DNA from: Pseudomonas nicosulfuronedens
GTDB taxonomy: Bacteria > Pseudomonadota > Gammaproteobacteria > Pseudomonadales > Pseudomonadaceae
DNA: 64,000 nt
Direction of reading: 5' to 3'
NCBI RefSeq assembly: GCF_005877905.1
Contig: NZ_SWDV01000028.1
Location: forward strand, 1-64,000
In this document: piece by piece, positions 16,577 through 26,660 of the stretch
Layout of the letters: each line of letters starts with the position of its first letter
Position numbering within the stretch: the first letter of the stretch is position 1
Translations under genes and position numbers: made by a program
Notes under the pieces: generated by a model
Databases searched by the model: none
Told to the model about the DNA's origin: nothing
Seen by the model: only the letters and a program-made list of their open reading frames with translations

Positions 16577-17476
16577 ATGAAGGCACGGTTCAAGGAAGTC
16601 GAGTTCGGCTCGCACAGCGTTGAAGTCATCGACGGCGGTTACTACGACCGCTACCGGATGAACCCGGACCTCGACGAGGTGGCGAAGGACCCTGTCGTCG
16701 GCAACATCGACTACTTCCGGCGCATTCCCAAGCAGATGGTCACCTCGCGCGTCGGGCCGACCTGGGCACCGAACTTCTACTACCGCACCTGCAGCATCCA
16801 ACTGCTGTTCCTGGCACCCATCGACCGTCTGCGCGCCACGCTGCCGGCGCCCCTGGAACCGCTACGCGCCCTGCCCGGCCTGGGGCTGGTGGCTCTGACC
16901 TTCTTCTCCTACTCGGTGTGTGACAACGACCCTTACGATGAAGTCTCGGTCGCCATCGTCATTCGCCGCCCAGGCGCCAAGGGCAGCCATGCCCTGGAGC
17001 TGCTCGACTCCATGCGCCGTCGCAACTTCGTCGCCCATGTGCTGGCCCTGCCGGTCTCCACCGAGATTGCGCGGGTTCGCGGCGTGCATGGATACCAGTT
17101 GCCCAAATGGCGCACCGACATCGAGGTGAAGATTGGCAGCGAGGTGACGGCAAGCATCCAGGGGCCCAACGGCAAAGCCGATCTCATCCTGCAGGCGCCC
17201 CTGCCGGCGCTGGAGATCGCCATTCCGCAATCGCGCCTGGGCACCACCACCATGGTTCATCAGGTCGACGGCCGCTGGCACCAGACGCGCGTGCAGAGCA
17301 ATACCCTGGCCTACGCACAGAAGCTCCTGCCCCCCAATGTCCGCCTCAGCCGCAACGGCGGACCGTTGAGTCAGTTGCTGGACGGCCTGGGCGCATCTCG
17401 CCTCCTGCGCCTGGATGTGGTCAAGGACGCGCAGATCGCGCTGCACCTTCCTACGCTTCTGGAAGGCCTGCACTGA
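16577..17476 (+). CDS. Acetoacetate decarboxylase-like protein
   Basis: About 299 residues from the ATG at 16577. The alternative GTG at 16508 overlaps the predicted -10 element and would precede the transcription start. The protein belongs to the acetoacetate-decarboxylase-like fold: an N-terminal GGYYDRYRMN region, a central TFFSYSVCDNDPYDEV, and HGYQLPKWRTDI, where family members place the reactive Lys in a PK motif. Known members decarboxylate beta-keto acids or act as hydratase/dehydratase-aldolases on related substrates, so the actual reaction here is open. It forms a two-gene unit with the DJ-1 protein 34 bp downstream. A carbonyl- or electrophile-sensing MerR promoter would fit handling of reactive keto compounds (inference). 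Confidence 0.75.
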   Translation: MKARFKEVEFGSHSVEVIDGGYYDRYRMNPDLDEVAKDPVVGNIDYFRRIPKQMVTSRVGPTWAPNFYYRTCSIQLLFLAPIDRLRATLPAPLEPLRALPGLGLVALTFFSYSVCDNDPYDEVSVAIVIRRPGAKGSHALELLDSMRRRNFVAHVLALPVSTEIARVRGVHGYQLPKWRTDIEVKIGSEVTASIQGPNGKADLILQAPLPALEIAIPQSRLGTTTMVHQVDGRWHQTRVQSNTLAYAQKLLPPNVRLSRNGGPLSQLLDGLGASRLLRLDVVKDAQIALHLPTLLEGLH

Positions 17477-17510
17477 ACATCACCACCGCGACCCGAAAGG
17501 CTGAGTCCCC

Positions 17511-18209
17511 ATGAGCAAGCGCATCCTCCATGTCGTCAGTAACGTCGCCCACTATGCCGACCCGGCCGACCCCACCGGGCTCTGGCTGTCGGAGCTCACC
17601 CATGCCTGGCAGGTCTTCGCCGAGCATGGCTTCGAGCAGCACATCGTCAGCCCGAAGGGCGGCGTCTCACCGCTGGAGCCGCGCTCACTGAAATGGCCGA
17701 ATGCGGACGCCACGACCAAGGCCTGGCTGGCCGATCCGCCATGCATGGCATTGCTGGAAAGCACCGCGCGGCCGGAGCAGATCGACCCGGCCGACTACGC
17801 GGCAATCTACTTCACCGGCGGCCACGCGGTGATGTGGGCCTTCCCCGACAGCGAGCCGTTGCAGCGCATCAGCCGCGATATCTACGAGCGAGGCGGCATC
17901 GTCGCTTCGGTCTGCCACGGCTACTGCGGCTTGCTCAATACGCGGTTGAGCGACGGCAAGCGGCTCGTGGCAGGACGCCGGGTCACCGGTTTCTCCTGGA
18001 CGGAAGAAATCCTCGCTGGCGTCACTCGCAAGATGCCGTACAACGCGGAAGAAGAAATGCTGCGGCGCGGGGCACGCTATGAGAAAGCACTCCTGCCCTT
18101 CGTCTCCAAGGTGGTCGTGGACGAGCGCCTGGTCACCGGGCAGAACCCGCAATCGGCCAAGGCAACTGCCGTGCAGGTGGCGGGGCTGTTGTCTCGCTCA
18201 ATCGGCTGA
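17511..18209 (+). CDS. DJ-1/PfpI family protein (Hsp31/glyoxalase III-like)
   Basis: A 232-residue cytoplasmic protein with the class-I glutamine-amidotransferase-like fold of the DJ-1 superfamily. The nucleophile elbow is ASVCHGYCG, with Cys135 and adjacent His136. The acidic partner is Glu28 in LSELTH, and YFTGGHAVMWAF is the conserved glycine-rich turn. The length and the inserted GLWLSELTHAW segment match the YDR533C/Hsp31-like branch, in which members act as glutathione-independent glyoxalases or chaperones. It is co-transcribed with the acetoacetate-decarboxylase-like gene. A ribosome-binding site (GAAAGGCTGAG) precedes the start. A role in methylglyoxal-type stress is inferred from family and promoter type. 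Confidence 0.83.
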   Translation: MSKRILHVVSNVAHYADPADPTGLWLSELTHAWQVFAEHGFEQHIVSPKGGVSPLEPRSLKWPNADATTKAWLADPPCMALLESTARPEQIDPADYAAIYFTGGHAVMWAFPDSEPLQRISRDIYERGGIVASVCHGYCGLLNTRLSDGKRLVAGRRVTGFSWTEEILAGVTRKMPYNAEEEMLRRGARYEKALLPFVSKVVVDERLVTGQNPQSAKATAVQVAGLLSRSIG

Positions 18210-18240
18210 AGCAGCTACCAGCACGAGCGCCTTCTGGCGA

Positions 18241-18666
18241 CTACCGCACCTGGCCGCGTAGTGACCAGCGCTGGAACAGCCACATGCCAGCCAACATGGC
18301 CAACAGGAACAGCGTGCCCTGCAGCGAGCCGCTGCCCAGCAGGACCAGCGCCGGCCCCGGGCAGATGCCCACCATGCCCCAGCCGATGCCGAATAATGCG
18401 GAGCCGGCCAGCAAGCGGCGATCGAGGCCGCTGGTGGTCGGCAACTGCAGCACTGTGTCCAGCAGCGAGCGGTTGCGTCGACGCGCCAGCAGGTAGGCCG
18501 GCGTCGCTGTCGACAGCGCGCCGATCATCACCAGTGCCAAGGTCGGTGACCAGAGGCCGGTGACATCGAGAAAGCCCAGGACCTTGGCCGGATCGCTCAT
18601 GCCCGACAACAGCAAGCCAAGGCCGAAGGCCAGCCCACAGACGAGGGCGATCAGGTTCTTCCCCAC
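18241..18666 (-). CDS. YeeE/YedE-family sulfur-compound transporter, second half (PmpB-like)
   Basis: A 141-residue membrane protein with about four transmembrane segments. It has the YeeE/YedE (DUF6691) signature SGMSDPAKVLGFLDVTG near the N-terminus and GWGMVGICPGPALVLLGSG in the middle; the conserved Cys in GICPGPA is proposed in the family to handle thiosulfate or persulfide. It is transcribed after the partner at 18668-19102, which ends 1 bp upstream, so the two form one complex of split halves. In other bacteria such pairs (PmpA/PmpB) are controlled by BigR, which fits the regulator gene at 19263. Confidence 0.85.
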   Translation of the reverse strand: MGKNLIALVCGLAFGLGLLLSGMSDPAKVLGFLDVTGLWSPTLALVMIGALSTATPAYLLARRRNRSLLDTVLQLPTTSGLDRRLLAGSALFGIGWGMVGICPGPALVLLGSGSLQGTLFLLAMLAGMWLFQRWSLRGQVR

Positions 18667-18667
18667 G

Positions 18668-19102
18668 TCATACCCCTCCCCACAGGTGGCGGATCAGGAA
18701 CAGCGTCAGCATGCCGGTCGCCATGAAGGTCAGGGTCGCCGCCAGGGAGCGCGGCGAGAAACGCGCCAGGCCACAGATACCGTGGCCGCTGGTGCAACCG
18801 CTGGCCATGCGCGTACCGATGCCGACCAGCAGGCCGCCCACCAGCAACAGCGGCCATCCGGCGTCGATGCGTACTTCGGGCAGATGCCCGGCAGCGCGCA
18901 CCAGCAGCGGCGCCAGCACCAGGCCGAGCACGAAGCACCAGCGCCAGTCGTTGTCCTGGCCCTGGCGTCGTAGCAGGTTGCCGAGGATGCCGCTGATGCC
19001 GGCGACCTGCCCGGCGCCCAGGATCAAGGCCCCGGCCGCCAGGCCGATGAGCATGCCGCCGCCCAGCGCCGGCCAGGGTGTAAAGGTGTTCCAGTCAATG
19101 CT
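18668..19102 (-). CDS. YeeE/YedE-family sulfur-compound transporter, first half (PmpA-like)
   Basis: About 144 residues from a GTG at 19102, chosen because GAGGA lies upstream at a good distance; the alternative GTG at 19132 has no ribosome-binding site and overlaps the operator-like region. It has four or so membrane segments with GAGQVAGISGILGNLLRR and the conserved ASGCTSGHGICGLARFSPRS, whose Cys residues are typical of thiosulfate/sulfur-uptake YeeE proteins. It is the first gene of a two-gene operon and diverges from the ArsR-type repressor. An AT-rich inverted repeat lies between them. Confidence 0.85.
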   Translation of the reverse strand, partial: SIDWNTFTPWPALGGGMLIGLAAGALILGAGQVAGISGILGNLLRRQGQDNDWRWCFVLGLVLAPLLVRAAGHLPEVRIDAGWPLLLVGGLLVGIGTRMASGCTSGHGICGLARFSPRSLAATLTFMATGMLTLFLIRHLWGGV

Positions 19103-19135
19103 CACGGGCAGGTCCTCGAAGCAGTACGCCACTTA

Positions 19136-19161
19136 AACAATATACTATTTTATATAATGTT
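19136..19161. promoter_or_regulatory. AT-rich inverted repeat, likely operator of the BigR-like repressor
   Basis: Arms AACAATATA (19136-19144) and TATAATGTT (19153-19161) match at 8 of 9 positions with an 8-base spacer. They lie between the divergent transporter operon and the repressor gene. The half-site AACATTAT recurs at 19651-19658 before the FadL-like gene. Confidence 0.55.
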
Positions 19162-19262
19162 AAGGGCCGGCCTGGCTAGTCGAGAGGATCAGAGGACCTC
19201 GCGATTTCGCCTGCGCGAGGCAATTCCCTATACTCGGGCTTCTTCATCGCCACGGGACTTTC

Positions 19263-19559
19263 ATGGATATCCAGCAGATGCGCCTCGCGGCTGCCGAGGC
19301 CGCCAACGTGCTGCGCTCATTGGGCCACCCGGATCGCCTGCTGCTGCTCTGCCAACTGAGCCAGGGCGAACGCTCGGTGGGCGAACTGGAAGAACTTCTG
19401 GGCATCCAGCAGCCCAATCTCTCCCAGCAACTGGGGGTATTGCGCAGCGAAGGACTGGTCAGCACAAGGCGCGAAGGCAAGCGCATCTTCTACTCGGTCA
19501 AGGACCCGCAGATCCTCCACCTGCTCGGTACCCTCTACCTGCTCTACTGTCCGCGCTGA
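19263..19559 (+). CDS. bigR: ArsR-family persulfide-responsive repressor (BigR/SqrR/YgaV-like)
   Basis: A 98-residue winged-helix repressor of the ArsR family (LRSLGHPDRLLLLCQLSQGE, then the recognition region QQPNLSQQLGVLRSEGLVSTRREGKRIFYSV). Two Cys residues, Cys30 in LLLLC and Cys96 in LLYCPR, are 66 positions apart. As I recall, this is the same spacing as the sensor Cys pair of SqrR and BigR, which form a polysulfide bridge on exposure to sulfane sulfur and release DNA. No metal-binding CVC motif is present. It diverges from the PmpA/PmpB-like transporter operon, and an AT-rich inverted repeat fits as its operator. No persulfide dioxygenase gene is next to it. Confidence 0.85.
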   Translation: MDIQQMRLAAAEAANVLRSLGHPDRLLLLCQLSQGERSVGELEELLGIQQPNLSQQLGVLRSEGLVSTRREGKRIFYSVKDPQILHLLGTLYLLYCPR

Positions 19560-19625
19560 CACGCCAGCTGAGCTGCCGGCGGCACGCCCAAGGCGCCACC
19601 CTCCCCTATAGAACCAGAACGCCTA

Positions 19626-19677
19626 AGTATTTTCTTTAATATTATAATTAAACATTATGCATTATATTAAATTGACA
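19626..19677 (+). promoter_or_regulatory. AT-rich control region upstream of the FadL-like porin
   Basis: A stretch of about 50 bp with hardly any G or C, containing TTTAATATTATAATTAAA and AACATTATGCATTATATT. It shares the half-site AACATTAT with the predicted BigR operator at 19136-19161. A TTGACA at 19672-19677 may be the -35 element, though no good -10 is visible. Confidence 0.45.
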
Positions 19678-19723
19678 ACCCTCAGATCGGCCACTTGGCC
19701 AATGACAAGGGGGAGTCACCAGC

Positions 19724-20986
19724 ATGAAATGGGGAAAACAGGTCTTTGGCGCACTGCTCGCTGTCGGTAGCTGCAGCCAGGCGCTCGCCACCAACGGCTA
19801 CTTTGTCCATGGCTACGGCATCAAGGCCCAGGGCCAGGCAGGGGTAAGCATTGCTCAACCCCAGGACGCCCTGGCGGCGGCCAACAACCCGGCGGGAACC
19901 GCCTGGATCGGAGATCGCCTGGACTTCGGCGCCACCCTCTTCGCACCGGACCGCGAGGCCGAGATCCGCGGCAACGGCGCTGGCGCCAACGGGCACTACA
20001 ACGGCAATGCGAAGAACGTTTTCCTGCTCCCCGAATTCGGCGTCAGCAAACAGCTCTCCGACCAGCTCGGGATCGGTCTCGCCGTCTACGGCAATGGCGG
20101 GATGAACACCGATTACCGGAAGAACCCCTACGCCGCTTTCGGCAGCACCGGCAGCGCGGGCGTGGACTTCGCCCAGGTATTCGTCACCCCCTCGCTGGCC
20201 TACAAATTCACCGAACGGCAATCCTTCGGCATCGGCCTCAACCTGGTCTACCAGCGCTTCGCCGCCAAGGGCCTGGGTGCCTTCACCAGCCCTGGTTTCT
20301 CCAGCGACAGCGACAACCTCACCGACCGTGGCCACGACACCTCGACCGGGGTCGGCTACCGCCTGGGTTGGCAAGGCGAGCTACTCGACGGCCTGACGCT
20401 CGGTCTGACCTGGTCTTCCAAGATCCAGGCGCGCAAGTTCGACCGCTACGCCGGCCTGTTCGCCAACGGCGGCAGCTTCGACGTACCGGAGAACTACGGC
20501 GTCGGCCTGTCCTTCAAAGCCACGCCGCAACTGACCTTGGGCGCCGACGTGCAGGAGATCAAATATGGTCATGTGCGCTCGGTCGCCAATGACTTCGACC
20601 TGCAGTCGGTTTTCGCTGGCAACGCGCTGGGCACGGACCAGGGACCAGGCTTCGGCTGGCGCGACATCACCGTCTACAAGTTCGCCGCCAGCTACGCACT
20701 GACTCCCGAGCTGACTCTGCGCGGCGGCTACAGCCACTCCGACCAGCCCATACCCGGCAGCCAGACCTTCCTCAACATCCTCGCCCCCGGCGTGATCCAG
20801 GACCACCTGAGCCTCGGCCTGACCTGGGCCACCAGCGACACTGGCGAACTCAGCCTGGCCTACACCCATGGCTTCGAAAGGCAGGTCGACGGCGACGGCT
20901 CGATCCCCGCGGCATTCGGCGGCGGCGAGGCCAACCTGAAGATGAGCCAGGACATCTTTGGCCTGTCTTACGGGTGGAAGTACTGA
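19724..20986 (+). CDS. OmpP1/FadL/TodX-family outer-membrane channel
   Basis: A 420-residue outer-membrane protein. The signal peptide ends at ALA near residue 22, and the mature protein starts TNGYFVHGYGIKAQGQAGV, the characteristic hatch N-terminus of FadL-like channels. It also has DALAAANNPAGTAW and the C-terminal sequence FGLSYGWKY. Such channels let hydrophobic molecules diffuse laterally through the outer membrane. Its position, between a persulfide-type repressor whose site it may share and an arylsulfatase, suggests uptake of a hydrophobic sulfur compound such as an alkyl or aryl sulfate ester (inference). It is followed by a hairpin with a short T-run. Confidence 0.85.
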   Translation: MKWGKQVFGALLAVGSCSQALATNGYFVHGYGIKAQGQAGVSIAQPQDALAAANNPAGTAWIGDRLDFGATLFAPDREAEIRGNGAGANGHYNGNAKNVFLLPEFGVSKQLSDQLGIGLAVYGNGGMNTDYRKNPYAAFGSTGSAGVDFAQVFVTPSLAYKFTERQSFGIGLNLVYQRFAAKGLGAFTSPGFSSDSDNLTDRGHDTSTGVGYRLGWQGELLDGLTLGLTWSSKIQARKFDRYAGLFANGGSFDVPENYGVGLSFKATPQLTLGADVQEIKYGHVRSVANDFDLQSVFAGNALGTDQGPGFGWRDITVYKFAASYALTPELTLRGGYSHSDQPIPGSQTFLNILAPGVIQDHLSLGLTWATSDTGELSLAYTHGFERQVDGDGSIPAAFGGGEANLKMSQDIFGLSYGWKY

Positions 20987-21088
20987 GTCGGCGTAGGAGG
21001 AACATCGATTCGCCGTCGTTTCGCGAGCCCGAAGCGGATGCCCCAAAGGCATGGAAAGTATTCGCCGAATGCACTGGCGCATGAGCTG

Positions 21089-22871
<1,783 letters not shown>

Positions 22872-23122
22872 ACGGAGCAACCCGCCAACTGCTTCCCAGG
22901 CATATTTTCCATGCCGGAAATGCATCGCATCGGCGTTCCCCGGCTGCAGCCCGCACCTCATCAGCGACGCGAATCGGCAAGGATTTATTAATCCAAAAAG
23001 TTATTTAAATAACAAAAACAATTCCTTCAGGAGCTATATAAAACCCACCATCATGGTGCTCAGAACACCACCGGCGCCCATCACAGACAGGCGCTGGGTC
23101 GTTACCCAGCCGAGTAGCGCAC
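22872..23122. promoter_or_regulatory. AT-rich control region before the AraC regulator
   Basis: A 251-bp gap that contains a perfect 14-bp palindrome GTTATTTAAATAAC at 23000-23013 and a nearby GGAT...ATCC repeat at 22981-22994. No gene is seen. It probably holds the promoter of the AraC gene at 23123; a self-binding site is a guess. Confidence 0.4.
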
Positions 23123-24175
23123 ATGCACGCCGACACCATCGCCACCTGGGCCCAGGTCATTGCCCGCGCCTTGCAGGCCCATGGCTACGATCCCAAACCA
23201 CTGCTGCGCACCGCCGGCATAGACCCGGCACAGCTCAATGACGCCAACCTGCGTATCCCCCTGGAGCGCATGAGCGCCCTCTGGCGCGCGGTGGAGCGCA
23301 CCACCGGCGATCCCGCCTTTGGCCTGAAGGTCGCCGCCCACAGCCTGCCGACAGACTTCCATGGTCTGCTGTTCGCCCTGCAGAGCAGCGCCACCGTGGG
23401 TGAGGCGCTGGAACGAGTCGTGCGTTTTTCCCCCGTGGTCAGCACCTCCGGCCAAGTCAGTCTGGAGCGCAGCAGGGGCGTCTGCCGGCTGGTCTATCGG
23501 CGCATCCCACGCGCCCAGGTCGAACAGATGGCCACCGAAGCACTGCTTGCTTCGGGACTGCGCCATGCCACCTCGATCTGGGGGCTGGGCGCAGTGCGCT
23601 GCGTGCATCTGGCCCGCCCGCGTCCGGACGACCCCGAAGCCTGGGAGATGCGCTTCGGTCAACGCCTGGAGTTCGATGCCCCGCACAACGCCGTGGACTA
23701 CGATCCGACGCTGCTCGACGTCCCCCTGCGCAGCGGCAACCGCGAGCTGGCGCAGATCCTCGACGGCAGCCTGAACAGCTACCTCAAGCGCCTGTCCGGA
23801 CACGACCTGCCGGAACAGGTGCGCCAGTCGATCGTGCGCCAACTGCCCAGTGGCGAGGTCCAGCAGACACTGGTAGCCGAGGAGCTGGGCATGAGCCCGC
23901 GAAACCTGCATCGCCACCTGCTGCGCCATGCCACCAGCTTCACCGAACTGCTGGAGGAAACCCGCCGCGAGCTGGCCTTCGAACACCTGCGCCAGGCGCA
24001 CTGCTCGGTCAACGAAGTCTGCTACCGGCTGGGCTTCAACGAACCCAGCAGTTTCAATCGCGCGTTCCGCCGCTGGACCGGCCAGAGCCCGGGTCAATGG
24101 CGACTGCGAGAACTGGGCCAGTCCGAACCGCCGGCCACCATTCGCCCCGCTGCCGGGTTCGCCCTCGCCCTGTGA
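23123..24175 (+). CDS. AraC-family regulator with arabinose-binding-like N-terminal domain
   Basis: A 350-residue regulator. Residues about 15-215 form the OruR/ArgR-like ligand domain (LLRTAGIDPAQLNDANLRIPLERMSALWRAVERTTGD). The C-terminal 100 residues form the AraC double HTH (LVAEELGMSPRNLHRHLLR and EVCYRLGFNEPSSFNRAFRRWTGQSP). It lies between the arylsulfatase and a TonB receptor/monooxygenase pair, all on the same strand, so it is the obvious candidate to activate the receptor pair that begins 153 bp downstream. The ligand is presumably the organosulfur compound or a metabolite of it (inference). Confidence 0.88.
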   Translation: MHADTIATWAQVIARALQAHGYDPKPLLRTAGIDPAQLNDANLRIPLERMSALWRAVERTTGDPAFGLKVAAHSLPTDFHGLLFALQSSATVGEALERVVRFSPVVSTSGQVSLERSRGVCRLVYRRIPRAQVEQMATEALLASGLRHATSIWGLGAVRCVHLARPRPDDPEAWEMRFGQRLEFDAPHNAVDYDPTLLDVPLRSGNRELAQILDGSLNSYLKRLSGHDLPEQVRQSIVRQLPSGEVQQTLVAEELGMSPRNLHRHLLRHATSFTELLEETRRELAFEHLRQAHCSVNEVCYRLGFNEPSSFNRAFRRWTGQSPGQWRLRELGQSEPPATIRPAAGFALAL

Positions 24176-24328
24176 ACCCAGGCCTTGTCCGCGGCGGACC
24201 ATGGATTGTCCGCCAAAGCCCATCAGCCTCCATCGAGCTTGCCTAGCATCGGCATCCAGAGGGGTGACCAGCCCCCGCTCCGCCGACTTCAAGCCGTGCG
24301 TGCCACGGCCCTGCTGCAAGGACAAGCC

Positions 24329-26653
24329 ATGCATAGACTCATTCCGCGCGCCCGTCGTTCCGGCCTGGCGCTGCACCCGCTGACCCTGGCGCTGCTGCTG
24401 GCCACCGGCAACGCCTTTGGCGACGAGCCGGACACCACCAGTGATGGCCAACCCACCGTCGACGCCCTGCAGACGGTCACCGTGACCGCCCGCCGCCGCG
24501 AAGAGAACGCCCAGGACGTGCCGACGCCGATCACCACCCTGAGCGGCGACACCCTCGACAAGCAGCGCATCTACAAGATCCAGGATTTGCAGCAGGCGCT
24601 GCCCAGCGTCAACGTCGCCTACATCCACGCCCGCCAGTCGAGCCTGGCGATACGCGGCATCGGCAACAACCCGGCCAGCGACGGCCTGGAAGGTTCCGCC
24701 GGCATCTACCTGGACAACGTCTACCTCGGCCGGCCGGGCATGGCGGTGTTCGACCTGATGGACATCGAGCAACTGGACCTGCTGCGAGGCCCGCAGGGCA
24801 CCCTGTTCGGCAAGAACACCACCGCTGGCGTGCTGAACATCACCACGCGCAAGCCGACCTTCACCCCCGAGAGCAGCATCGAGACTTCCGGCGGCGAGAA
24901 CGGTTATTTCCAGGGCAAGGGCAGCGTCTCCGGTCCGCTGACCGATACCCTCGCCGGACGCCTGTCGCTCTACCGCACCCGTGACGACGGCTACCTGAAC
25001 AACCTGGCCGACGGTCGCACCCTGCTGGGCGGCGAGCGCGAGGGCGTCCGCGGCCAGTTGCTGTTCCAGCCCAACGACGACTTCAACCTGCGCTGGATCA
25101 ACGAATACAACAGCGAGAACTCCAGCCAGGGCAGCGGCGTGATCTACGGCGGCTCCGACCTGTTCTGGCGCCGCGCCGCGCTGGTCGGCGCGCACCCGGT
25201 GCAAGGCAAGTCCAACATCGATGGCCGGCAGAATGTCAGCGTCCACCAGAACGCCAGTTCGGTGGAAGCCAACTGGAACCTCAATGGAGGCTACAAGCTG
25301 ACCTCAATCAGCGCCTACCGCTACTGGCACTTCAACCCGGCCAACGATTCGGACGAGCTGGACGTCCCGGTCATCCGCGACCTGGGCTACGAAATCCACG
25401 ACCGCCAGTTCTCCCAGGAAATCCGCCTGGCCTCGCCCACCGGCGGCGCCTTCGACTACGTGGTGGGCGCCTACGCCTTCCGCCAGAGCCTGAACAACCG
25501 CTACTTCGTCAACCTCGGTCCATTGGCCGACCTCAACCTGATCGGTGCGAACCTCAATGCGCTGAACAACGTCAGCAGTACCAGCAAGGGCTGGATCGAC
25601 ACCGACAGTTTCGCCCTGTTCTCCCAGGGCACCTGGCACCTGACCGACAAGCTCGACTTCACCCTCGGCCTGCGCGGCACCTACGAGGAGAAGAAGGCCC
25701 AGGTCGAGCGCTCGTCCCCCGTGGGCGGCGCTCCGGTCAGCGGCCTGCCGGCGGCGATCCGCGCCAGCCAGGCCGGCGCCTACGACTCCGGCGACCTCAG
25801 CCTGCACAACGCCGCACCCTCGGCGCTGCTGAGCCTGAGCTACCGGTTTGACGACAACCTGCTTGGCTACGCCTCGCTGTCCCACGGCGAGAAATCCGGC
25901 GGGGTAAACCTTACCGTGGGCAGCGCGCCGAGCGCCGGCGCCGACTCCCTGCTGGTCGGCCCGGAACGAGCCAATGATGCCGAACTGGGGATCAAGAGCA
26001 CCCTCTTCGACCGCCGCCTGCAGCTCAACGCCAACCTGTTCTGGACCGGAATCACCGGCTACCAGGCCACCACCTACTACCAGCCCTCGGGTTCGCTGAC
26101 CGGCTACCAGGTGCTGGCCAATGCCGGCGACCTGCGCTCGCGCGGCCTCGAGTTCGAAGCCACGGCCCTGCCGTTGCGCGGCCTGACACTGAACTTCAAC
26201 GGCTCGTTCAACGACGTCACCTACCTGTCGTTCAAGGACGCCCCCTGCCCAGCCGAGGTCAGCAGCCAGCCCAATGCACCGGCCACCTGCGACCTCTCGG
26301 GCGAGCGGGTAATGGGCGCCTCGCGCTGGATCGCCAACCTCAACGGCGAATACAAGTGGCAGCTGGACAACCGCTTCGAGCCCTACGTCACCGCCAGCTA
26401 TGCCTACCGCTCCGAAGCCGAGGGCACGCTGGACAACTCCAATCTGTCGAAGATCCCCGGCTACGGCCTGGCCAATTTCTCCGTGGGCCTGCGCCACGAG
26501 GTCGGCGACGGTCTGCTGGACGCCTCGCTGTGGGTGAAGAACGCCTTCGACAAGGAGTACTACCAGGCGGTCATCGCCTCCTCCAACGGCCTGTACGTGG
26601 GCTATCCCGGTCAGCCACGGGTCACCGGCGTGACCCTGCGCTACGATTTCTGA
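24329..26653 (+). CDS. TonB-dependent receptor without STN domain (OAR-like)
   Basis: A 774-residue outer-membrane receptor from the ATG at 24329 (AAGGA upstream). The signal peptide ends near residue 32 (NAFGDE). A TonB-box-like LQTVTVTARRREE follows directly, then the plug (DVPTPITTLSGDTLDK ... LLRGPQGTLFGKNTTAGVLN) and a barrel ending RYDF. The sequence style (VTVTARRRE, RGPQGTLFGKNT) is that of the large IroN/OAR-like receptor group used for vitamins, carbohydrates and organosulfur compounds rather than of siderophore receptors. There is no STN domain and no FecIR partner; local control is by the AraC gene. It is followed 7 bp later by a flavin monooxygenase gene, suggesting import of that enzyme's substrate. 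Confidence 0.9.
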   Translation: MHRLIPRARRSGLALHPLTLALLLATGNAFGDEPDTTSDGQPTVDALQTVTVTARRREENAQDVPTPITTLSGDTLDKQRIYKIQDLQQALPSVNVAYIHARQSSLAIRGIGNNPASDGLEGSAGIYLDNVYLGRPGMAVFDLMDIEQLDLLRGPQGTLFGKNTTAGVLNITTRKPTFTPESSIETSGGENGYFQGKGSVSGPLTDTLAGRLSLYRTRDDGYLNNLADGRTLLGGEREGVRGQLLFQPNDDFNLRWINEYNSENSSQGSGVIYGGSDLFWRRAALVGAHPVQGKSNIDGRQNVSVHQNASSVEANWNLNGGYKLTSISAYRYWHFNPANDSDELDVPVIRDLGYEIHDRQFSQEIRLASPTGGAFDYVVGAYAFRQSLNNRYFVNLGPLADLNLIGANLNALNNVSSTSKGWIDTDSFALFSQGTWHLTDKLDFTLGLRGTYEEKKAQVERSSPVGGAPVSGLPAAIRASQAGAYDSGDLSLHNAAPSALLSLSYRFDDNLLGYASLSHGEKSGGVNLTVGSAPSAGADSLLVGPERANDAELGIKSTLFDRRLQLNANLFWTGITGYQATTYYQPSGSLTGYQVLANAGDLRSRGLEFEATALPLRGLTLNFNGSFNDVTYLSFKDAPCPAEVSSQPNAPATCDLSGERVMGASRWIANLNGEYKWQLDNRFEPYVTASYAYRSEAEGTLDNSNLSKIPGYGLANFSVGLRHEVGDGLLDASLWVKNAFDKEYYQAVIASSNGLYVGYPGQPRVTGVTLRYDF

Positions 26654-26660
26654 GGTACAC

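Noticed and set aside
23102-25246. A 714-codon open frame on the minus strand
   Set aside because: It covers the well-supported AraC and TonB receptor genes in antisense, with biased composition and no domain.
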